DNA from: CAZAIO01 sp964485235 | GTDB taxonomy: Bacteria; Chloroflexota; Dehalococcoidia; GIF9; UBA5629 | Direction of reading: 5' to 3' | Length of the DNA: 25,739 bases | Assembly (NCBI GenBank): GCA_964485235.1 | Contig: CAZAIO010000024.1 | Span: 1 to 25,739, forward strand | Shown: positions 1 to 5,096 of the stretch, in pieces | Layout of the letters: each line of letters starts with the position of its first letter | Numbering within the stretch: the first letter of the stretch is position 1 | Translations under genes and position numbers: made by a program | The notes under the pieces: model-generated | Told to the model about the DNA's origin: nothing | What the model saw: the letters and a program-made list of their open reading frames with translations, nothing else | Database searches by the model: none

Positions 1-103
1 CCTCGAACATTTTTGTCCTTGAAACCAAGGATATATCCCTCCCATCTGATTGGCAACCTGATTTCTTAGGTGTCGCCTGTCCTCAGGTGACCCTAATATA
101 ACG

Positions 104-141
104 GTACGGTCACCCGAAGACGGGTGACACGTACTGTTTTT
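104..141 (+). terminator. Rho-independent terminator
   Basis: A hairpin with a perfect 8-bp stem, GTCACCCG / CGGGTGAC, closes a 4-base AAGA loop. It is extended outward by GTACG/CGTAC pairing with one bulged base, then followed by TGTTTTT. This is the usual form of an intrinsic terminator on the plus strand. It would end a transcript entering from left of the window. A related hairpin with one mismatch, GTCGCCTG-TCCT-CAGGTGAC, lies just before it at 72-91. Confidence 0.6.
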
Positions 142-160
142 ACTTGCTGCCTGCCTACAG

Positions 161-272
161 GCAACCGCTGAGGAAAGAGTCCCGTTATCTCAGAATGCGA
201 AAGCCGTTATTTTCCAGGTTCTCAATGTCCGCCTCGATATCCAGCCCCTTTTTGGTGAGATAGTTTTCCTAC
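161..272 (-). pseudogene. bioB 3'-end remnant (direct repeat of 1123-1234)
   Basis: Read on the minus strand, this encodes the last 26 or so residues of a biotin synthase, from NYLTKKGLDIEADIENL to a TAA stop at 185-187. It matches the intact bioB end gaplessly over 105 bp (161-265 against 1123-1227) with about 10 mismatches. The match also covers the bases after the stop, up to a small hairpin at 152-163. The three amino-acid changes (E/D, T/A, A/E) are conservative, so this copy once belonged to a working gene rather than being a fresh duplicate of the neighbour. Upstream of the NY codons the reading frame shifts by one base and homology then ends near 272. No start, radical-SAM core or other bioB part remains. 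It is a gene relic or one arm of an insertion-related repeat. Confidence 0.8.
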
Positions 273-573
273 GTGCCGCCTGCGCCATGTGGCTGTGTCA
301 GTATCTTTCGATACGAGTATACCACAGTATAGATTAGCATATAAGACCATTCAGGCAAACAGTGAATTTTACCTACAAATGTAGTCCACAAACCTCTTGA
401 CCTTGCCTAGATTTTTTCCGAAGTTCCCAACATCCTGATTGTGCTGGGACCTGTGAGCCCGGCGATCTTTGATATCAGAATAATTAAATGAAAAGAAGGA
501 GAATTTCTTTTATACACACGTGGGGTCATACGAAGCGTATAACTCCCACGAAAATGAAGTAAGCCGTGAATAA
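273..573. other. intergenic, no gene recognised
   Basis: I see no convincing gene in this stretch between the bioB relic and the hicA promoter. It holds a short hairpin at 301-314 (GTATC-TTTC-GATAC) and a longer one at 519-550. The longer hairpin has CGTGGG/CCCACG outer arms and ATACG/CGTAT inner arms, and has no T-run after it. A 24-codon basic reading frame at 488-562 overlaps the hairpin and lacks a ribosome binding site. Confidence 0.5.
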
Positions 574-602
574 TTGAATCAGGTTTATAAACGGGCTATA
601 AT
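574..602 (+). promoter_or_regulatory. sigma-70-type promoter of hicAB
   Basis: TTGAAT at 574-579 and a perfect TATAAT at 597-602 are separated by 17 bases. Transcription should start near 608-609, only about five bases before the hicA ATG at 614. There is no Shine-Dalgarno sequence there, so the transcript is probably leaderless or nearly so. Confidence 0.65.
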
Positions 603-613
603 CGGATTATCAA

Positions 614-849
614 ATGAGAGAAGGCGGTAGAAAGCTAAGAGGTATAAGCGGTAAACAGGCCGTAAAGGCATTTGAAAAGTTCGGTTATGCTGTAAAGAAG
701 GGGAAAGGGACCACATAAACCTGGTAAAAGCGGGAAGCGCTCGTTTGACGATTCCACTACATGACGAGTTGAGCGTCGGCCTATTGATGAATGAGATTAA
801 AAAAGCCGGATTGACTGTGGAAGAGTTTATTAAACTGATAAGGGAATAA
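614..849 (+). pseudogene. hicA: HicA-type toxin (mRNA interferase), frameshifted
   Basis: HicA toxins are small double-stranded-RNA-binding-fold mRNA interferases with a G-[ST]-H catalytic motif. From ATG 614 the frame reads MREGGRKLRGISGKQAVKAF and continues through the FEKFGYAVKKGKGT segment, then meets a TAA at 713-715. The next reading frame gives INLVKAGSARLTIPLHDEL and runs on to a TAA at 847-849. Adding one C around 711 restores G-T-H-I-N-L, placing the active-site histidine exactly at the break, and gives a 78-residue protein of normal HicA length. The gene is therefore full-length apart from one lost base. hicB starts 3 bases after its stop, as in ordinary hicAB operons. Either the toxin is inactivated or the base is a sequencing or assembly error. 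I cannot separate these from one sequence. Confidence 0.8.
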
Positions 850-852
850 AAA

Positions 853-1083
853 ATGGCTGCTCAGGTACGTGAATATACGGTTATATTGCATGAGGATGAT
901 AGTATAAATGGCTATTGGGTTGAGGTGCCATCCTTACCCGGATGCGTGTCACAGGGCAAGAATAAAGCTGAAGCATTGAAGAACGTAAAAGAAGCCATAG
1001 ACCTGCACATAGAATGTTTAAGGGAAGATGGCGAGGAAATACCCCGCGAAGAGTCCTATAAAGTTGCCGTAAAAGCGGGATAA
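853..1083 (+). CDS. hicB: HicB family antitoxin
   Basis: This 76-residue protein has the HicB partial RNase-H fold signature: YTVILHEDDSINGYWVEVPSLPGC, a strand-loop stretch, is followed by the AEALKNVKEAIDLHIECL helix and a GEEIP turn. HicB proteins bind and neutralise HicA, and many also repress their own operon. This is the short form, with no separate C-terminal DNA-binding domain beyond the final EESYKVAVKAG strand. It follows hicA by 3 bases and must share the promoter at 574-602. The purine-rich end of hicA (AGGGAATAAAAA) is a weak ribosome binding site, and translational coupling is likely. The frame is intact although its toxin partner is broken, so it may be an orphan antitoxin. Confidence 0.88.
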   Translation: MAAQVREYTVILHEDDSINGYWVEVPSLPGCVSQGKNKAEALKNVKEAIDLHIECLREDGEEIPREESYKVAVKAG

Positions 1084-1105
1084 ACAACTACTTTTCCTGC
1101 ATGCC

Positions 1106-1124
1106 GCCCCGATTACATCGGGGC
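1106..1124. terminator. hairpin between converging hicB and bioB
   Basis: GCCCCGAT-TAC-ATCGGGGC forms a perfect 8-bp GC-rich stem with a 3-base loop, placed between the hicB stop and the bioB stop. There is no clear T-run on either side, so it may act as a bidirectional barrier or an RNA 3'-end stabiliser. The bioB relic has a smaller hairpin (152-163) at the matching place. Confidence 0.45.
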
Positions 1125-1146
1125 AACCGCTAAGGAAAGAGTCCCT

Positions 1147-2082
1147 CTATCTCAGAATACGAAAGCCGTTGTTTTCCAGGTTAGCGATGTCCGTCTCGAT
1201 CTCCAGCCCCTTTTTGGTGAGATAGTTCCCCACCATGATGCCATCGAAGGCATATGTCAGGCTTTCCAGTTGCGTCCGGATATCGAACAGTGGCCTGCCG
1301 CCCGCAAAGCGGATCGTCGCCTCCGGATTGATGCAACGGAATAAAGCCGCTGTCTTCAGCAGTTCGGATGCGCCCATAGTGCCGCTGTCGCCCAGCGGAG
1401 TGCCGCTTACCGGCATTAATATATTCAAAGGGATGGACTTCACGTTCAGGTCACGCAGCGCAAAAGCCATCTCGGCCCTGTCCTGCACGGACTCGCCCAG
1501 CCCGACGAGACCTCCGCAGCATATTTCCAATCCCACATCCATCGCCATGCGGACGGTTTCCAATCTTTCCCGATAGGTATGTGTGGTGCAGACGTTCGGG
1601 AAATAGCTCTCCCCTGTCTCCAGGTTATGGTGATACCGTGTCACGCCGTTATCTTTCAAGCGTTTCGCCTGCTGCGGAGTGATAATACCGAGAGAAGCGC
1701 ACAGAGAAAGCCCGGTGTTCTCCTTTAACATGCGGTATACGGGCAGCAGCTTCTCCATGTCCTTTTCGCTTATGCCCCTCCCGCTGGTCACCAGTGAAAA
1801 CCGTTTCACGCCGTAGCCTTCAAGCATACGCGCATATGAAAGTATTTCATCCGCATTAAACGGCACAGTTTCGGCAATGCCGGTCTCGTAGTGGGCCGAC
1901 TGTGCACAGAAAATACAGTCCTCGGAACATTTGCCTGACTTTGCGTTCACAATGGCGCAAAGCTCCACGCCGTTCCGGCTCACTGCCTGCCGTGCCTCTT
2001 CCGCCGTCTTCAGCAATTTTTCAGCGTCGTCATTGTAAAGACGGCATATGCTTTCCATATCAAGATGAGGGATATCGTACAT
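1147..2082 (-). CDS. bioB: biotin synthase (anaerobe-type cysteine pattern)
   Basis: BioB is a radical-SAM enzyme that inserts sulfur into dethiobiotin to make biotin. The 311-residue product carries the CxxxCxxC motif (C52, C56, C59 in SGKCSEDCIFCAQSAHY) and the family blocks YHHNLETG, CTTHTY, GGLVGLGE, SIPLNIL and IRFAGGR. The start at 2082 (MYDIPHLDME) was chosen because AAAGGA lies five bases before it; a longer frame to 2304 has no such site. In E. coli BioB the sulfur-donor [2Fe-2S] cluster is held by C97, C128, C188 and R260. Here C128, C188 and R258 are present, but the C97 position is serine (RFSLVTSGRG) and there is an extra C189 beside C188. This pattern suggests a BioB with a different auxiliary cluster. 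No other biotin genes are nearby. Its C-terminal codons are repeated at 161-272. Confidence 0.92.
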   Translation of the reverse strand: MYDIPHLDMESICRLYNDDAEKLLKTAEEARQAVSRNGVELCAIVNAKSGKCSEDCIFCAQSAHYETGIAETVPFNADEILSYARMLEGYGVKRFSLVTSGRGISEKDMEKLLPVYRMLKENTGLSLCASLGIITPQQAKRLKDNGVTRYHHNLETGESYFPNVCTTHTYRERLETVRMAMDVGLEICCGGLVGLGESVQDRAEMAFALRDLNVKSIPLNILMPVSGTPLGDSGTMGASELLKTAALFRCINPEATIRFAGGRPLFDIRTQLESLTYAFDGIMVGNYLTKKGLEIETDIANLENNGFRILR

Positions 2083-2106
2083 AATCATCCTTTCAGTGGT
2101 TTTCGG

Positions 2107-2137
2107 TCTTAACATCATACCACAACTCAAAATTGAG
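2107..2137 (-). promoter_or_regulatory. bioB promoter with overlapping palindrome
   Basis: On the minus strand an extended -10 element, TGGTATGAT (complement of 2114-2122), would start transcription near 2107 and give a leader of about 25 bases. No good -35 is visible. In its place is an inverted repeat, CTCAA-AA-TTGAG, at 2126-2137, which could be a repressor site. It does not resemble the E. coli BirA operator. Confidence 0.4.
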
Positions 2138-2249
2138 CGAGGGAAAATTGCGCTCCCTGTATACGCACAGGATAACAACTGCTGAGCGTATAGAATATCC
2201 GCATCATCACAAATAAACAAAGTGACAGTACTATGATATGATAGCCGAT

Positions 2250-2711
2250 ATGCGGAGAGTAACCGGTAATATAGTTTTAGTCGCCATCCTGTTATCGCTC
2301 GCAATTATACCGGGGGCTGCCGGGTGCACCGGAAATGCCCCTGACAGTAGTTTGCCTGTAACCTTCGATCAACTGCTGTCCCGTCCCCGCCATTATAACG
2401 ATAAAAATATTACAATCGAAGGATTTGTCTTCCTCGGGTTCGAGACTATTGTATTAAGTGAAGAATTGAAGCCGTCCGGCTATGCTGAGGGCCACCTGAT
2501 ACCCGGCGGGAGAATGCTCTGGATTGAAGGCAATATACCCGCCGATGTCTATAACGGGTTCTATGAACAACATACGATGGGACCGTCGGAGAGGTACGGC
2601 AAAGTCCTCGCTACGGGAATATTCCATTATGGCGGAAATTACGGACACCTCGGCGCCTTTAAATATAAGATCAGCATTTCTGAAATGCAGTCGCTCGCCT
2701 GGTCGCCTTAA
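2250..2711 (+). CDS. small lipoprotein of unknown function
   Basis: I do not recognise this protein by name. The N-terminus is a lipoprotein signal: MRRV, a hydrophobic run, then a lipobox IPGAAGC, so the mature protein should be lipid-anchored on the outer face of the membrane. The roughly 130-residue mature part (VTFDQLLSRPRHYNDKNITI, then EGFVF and WIEGNIP) looks like an OB-fold-type beta barrel: a 'step with the pathway X, defining a new property' pattern such as 'the ITIEGFV... GRMLWIEG... GKVLATGIF' is typical of small OB-fold lipoproteins. This is inference from strand pattern only. An in-frame ATG at 2238 would add four residues; I prefer 2250 because it leaves a compact positively charged n-region. 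Neither start has a Shine-Dalgarno site. It is divergent from bioB. Confidence 0.75.
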   Translation: MRRVTGNIVLVAILLSLAIIPGAAGCTGNAPDSSLPVTFDQLLSRPRHYNDKNITIEGFVFLGFETIVLSEELKPSGYAEGHLIPGGRMLWIEGNIPADVYNGFYEQHTMGPSERYGKVLATGIFHYGGNYGHLGAFKYKISISEMQSLAWSP

Positions 2712-2936
2712 CAGCCCGCCCTGTAAGCCGATATGAGAAGCAGCGGACATTACTTGCAGAACACATAAATATTCTATAGTATAGTTAAAGATACTTGTGG
2801 TCGTTACGAGAGTAGAGAACCCATCGCCGTGATTTCATTGTTCATGAAAACCGGTGCGATGTACCTGTTAACCGCAAATTGGATGTCCCCGATATGGACT
2901 GAGCTTGAACGATTGGAGGTTGTACAAAAGGAATTA

Positions 2937-2964
2937 GTCCGGCAGCCCGGTTTATATGCCGGAC
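2937..2964 (+). promoter_or_regulatory. 5'-leader hairpin before the CARDB lipoprotein gene
   Basis: GTCCGGCA (2937-2944) and TGCCGGAC (2957-2964) form a perfect 8-bp stem with a 12-base loop. It ends about 10 bases before a strong ribosome binding site, AAAGGAGG at 2973-2980. It could stabilise the leader or tune translation. No riboswitch class was recognised. Confidence 0.35.
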
Positions 2965-2986
2965 AACGATTAAAAGGAGGTTGCTA

Positions 2987-4276
2987 ATGAAAAAACTATT
3001 ACTTATTATACCGCTGATTATTCTCATGATGGCTACCGGGTGTTTTATAACTAATCCCGAACCCAGCACACAGAAACCAACCGCATACATTGATTCAATA
3101 TCACCTAAAGACGCCAACCAGGGAGAGCCGGTAAGCTTTGAAGGTCACGGCACCGACCCTGCCAGTAGTATAGTAGCGTATAGATGGCGTTCCGATAAAG
3201 ACGGAGAGTTGAGTGCGAAAAACAGCTTCGAAACTTCGTCCCTGTCGGATGGAACGCATACGATCTATTTCAAAGTACAGAACGAGAGGGGTGCATGGTC
3301 TGAAGAAGTTACCGGCAGTGTTTCGATTGCCGGTGAGCCGGTCGCCACTAACCCCACCAACCCTCCGGTAATAAGTGTATTTAATGCCTCTCCTGTAAAT
3401 ATTGTAGAGGGAGAGTCTTCGACACTAAGCTGGACAGTGACCGGAGCGGCAACGGTGACAATAGACCAGGGGATCGGCAATGTAGCCTTAAGCAGCACAA
3501 GAGTGGTATCCCCGGCGACAAGTACGATGTACACGCTTACCGCTTCTAATACAGTAGGAAGCACAACAGCTTCAGCTCAGGTTATGGTAACACCTGTTGC
3601 CATTCCACCTTCGGGACTTCCGGACCTCATTATCGAGGACATAGCGCGTAATGATACCACCATTACCTATACGATAAGAAACCAGGGCAACGCAGATGCG
3701 GGAGCATCTATCTCTGTGCTGGTTATAGACGGCGCCGTGAAGGCGAACGACCCGGTAGACCCGCTGGCTGCCGGAGAATCCAGCGAAGAGAGCTTTTCCT
3801 ATTCGTACTCATGTTCCGGCACAACCGACAGCATGACCGTACGGGCTGATAAGAACGATACGGTGACTGAAAGCAACGAATCGAATAACGAGCTCACGGA
3901 ATCATGGCTCTGCACAATGATAATAGTACCCGGTTACGTTTTGACGCTTTCTCCCGACCTGATAATCACGGACATCTGGAAAGTTTCGGAAATAACCGGA
4001 GATAAAATCTATTACAAGATAAAGAACCAGGGGCTCGGAGAGTCAGGCCCGAGCACGACAAGGCTCGTATTCTATCCTGCCACCTATCCTGTCACTCCTG
4101 TCGCTCTGGACAACGTCGGAACTCTTGCTCCGGGTCAAGAAGTGACCAGAAAATTTGCCACTTATAACTGGACCGGTTTCGGCACCAGTGTATCGGTAAA
4201 AGCCGATTACAATGAAGCTGTGGCAGAAACCGATGAAACAAATAATGTACGCTCTGAACCTACATCCGGCCTTTAA
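2987..4276 (+). CDS. lipoprotein with Ig-like and CARDB domains
   Basis: This is a surface lipoprotein of 429 residues. The signal peptide MKKLLLIIPLIILMMATGC ends in a lipobox with Cys19. The mature chain contains a PKD/Ig-like domain (about residues 30-115, with SFEGHGTDP and YRWRSDKDG), a second Ig-like domain (about 125-202, with STLSWTVTGAATVTIDQGIG) and two CARDB domains (about 212-308 and 318-425). Each CARDB domain begins with LPDLIIEDI or SPDLIITDI and ends with the E(S/T)(N/D)E(S/T)NN turn. CARDB modules are adhesion-type beta sandwiches found in secreted proteins of archaea and anaerobic bacteria. No catalytic domain is present, so a binding or scaffold role is likely. The start at ATG 2987 sits six bases after AAAGGAGG; a TTG six bases earlier is less well placed. 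Confidence 0.88.
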   Translation: MKKLLLIIPLIILMMATGCFITNPEPSTQKPTAYIDSISPKDANQGEPVSFEGHGTDPASSIVAYRWRSDKDGELSAKNSFETSSLSDGTHTIYFKVQNERGAWSEEVTGSVSIAGEPVATNPTNPPVISVFNASPVNIVEGESSTLSWTVTGAATVTIDQGIGNVALSSTRVVSPATSTMYTLTASNTVGSTTASAQVMVTPVAIPPSGLPDLIIEDIARNDTTITYTIRNQGNADAGASISVLVIDGAVKANDPVDPLAAGESSEESFSYSYSCSGTTDSMTVRADKNDTVTESNESNNELTESWLCTMIIVPGYVLTLSPDLIITDIWKVSEITGDKIYYKIKNQGLGESGPSTTRLVFYPATYPVTPVALDNVGTLAPGQEVTRKFATYNWTGFGTSVSVKADYNEAVAETDETNNVRSEPTSGL

Positions 4277-4316
4277 TCGCATTTATTAAAACAGGCGTAT
4301 TGCTGAATTTGCCTTT

Positions 4317-4349
4317 AATTGCCACCCCGATAATACCGGGGTGGCAATT
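4317..4349 (+). terminator. strong hairpin after the CARDB lipoprotein gene
   Basis: AATTGCCACCCCG and CGGGGTGGCAATT form a perfect 13-bp stem around a 7-base loop, 40 bases after the stop codon. There is no T-run after it, so it is a terminator-like 3' structure rather than a textbook Rho-independent terminator. Confidence 0.55.
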
Positions 4350-4460
4350 GACGAAATGACCGCAAATAATAACGGTAGCAGCCGGATTTAAAAAGGATAC
4401 GATTTAACATATTTGTGAGAATACCTTTACATTACGGTATATTTTAATAAAGAGGCAACA

Positions 4461-4778
4461 ATGAACCATATCACCCTGGGAATAACCTGTGGTCTGGCTT
4501 TCGGTATCATCGACGTATTGATAATGATACCTATGAAATTTGAGAATAAACGCAAAAAGATCGAAGCCCTGATTGGTGCATTTATTGAACGTTTTATGCT
4601 CGGTTTTATCATTCCGAACATTACTATCGGGCTAGATCCTGTAGCTACAGGAGCCTTACTTGGCCTGGGGCTCAGTCTGCCGACTGCGTTAATAGTTCGC
4701 GCTTACGTTCCAATAATTGCTATAGGAATCGTGGGGGGTATCATCATAGGCTTTATCACGGCTCTGGTATTAGCTTAA
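4461..4778 (+). CDS. small integral membrane protein
   Basis: I do not recognise the family of this 105-residue protein. It is very hydrophobic, with about four membrane segments near residues 4-24, 43-58, 62-80 and 84-104. A basic cytoplasmic loop, MKFENKRKKIEALIG, lies between the first two. Glycine-rich packing motifs (GALLGLGLSL, GIVGGIIIGF) in the last two helices suggest tight helix pairing or oligomers. AGAGG precedes the ATG by seven bases. A strong hairpin separates it from the lipoprotein gene upstream, so it is probably its own unit. Confidence 0.75.
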   Translation: MNHITLGITCGLAFGIIDVLIMIPMKFENKRKKIEALIGAFIERFMLGFIIPNITIGLDPVATGALLGLGLSLPTALIVRAYVPIIAIGIVGGIIIGFITALVLA

Positions 4779-4787
4779 TCAATAATT

Positions 4788-4982
4788 ATGGGAAAAGCGG
4801 GAAAGACAAACAGGCCCGTTAATCGGAGGAATTCGTCAATCATTTCCGGCGTTCTGACAACATTGGGGACTTTCAGCTATTCTATCAGTCCGGGGATACC
4901 AGCTATTATATTGATTGCCTATCTAAAGATGAATTTGAATAGAGAGATAACGATACAAAAAATGATCACAGCCGCACTTTGA
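4788..4982 (+). CDS. possible small membrane protein, frame broken by TGA
   Basis: Ten bases after the previous stop, a 64-codon frame encodes a basic N-terminus (MGKAGKTNRPVNRRNSS) and one hydrophobic stretch (about residues 18-46), ending at TGA 4980-4982. There is no ribosome binding site before the ATG. The same frame stays open past the TGA to a TAG at 5091-5093, giving protein-like text such as WALDSWLRFISTQ and QNGKVIINDKYIL. It may be a real small gene, a gene interrupted by a stop mutation, or chance. I cannot name a function. Confidence 0.3.
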   Translation: MGKAGKTNRPVNRRNSSIISGVLTTLGTFSYSISPGIPAIILIAYLKMNLNREITIQKMITAAL

Positions 4983-5096
4983 CAGGTGACCTGGGCTCTT
5001 GATAGCTGGCTTCGCTTCATTTCTACCCAAACTGATTGGCTCACGGAATTTCAGAACGGCAAGGTCATCATCAACGATAAGTATATTCTATAGTGT

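Noticed and set aside
488..562. 24-codon basic peptide frame beginning MKRRRISFIH
   Set aside because: No ribosome binding site, and it overlaps the hairpin at 519-550; length gives no statistical support.
2083..2304. 74-residue N-terminal extension of BioB
   Set aside because: The extension has no similarity to BioB, no ribosome binding site at its start, and covers the bioB promoter and the start of the divergent lipoprotein gene.
2766..5096. Similar AT-rich strings near 2769 and 5081 sharing TATTCTATAGT
   Set aside because: An 11-base AT-rich match at two intergenic places is expected by chance in this composition; no further similarity surrounds it.
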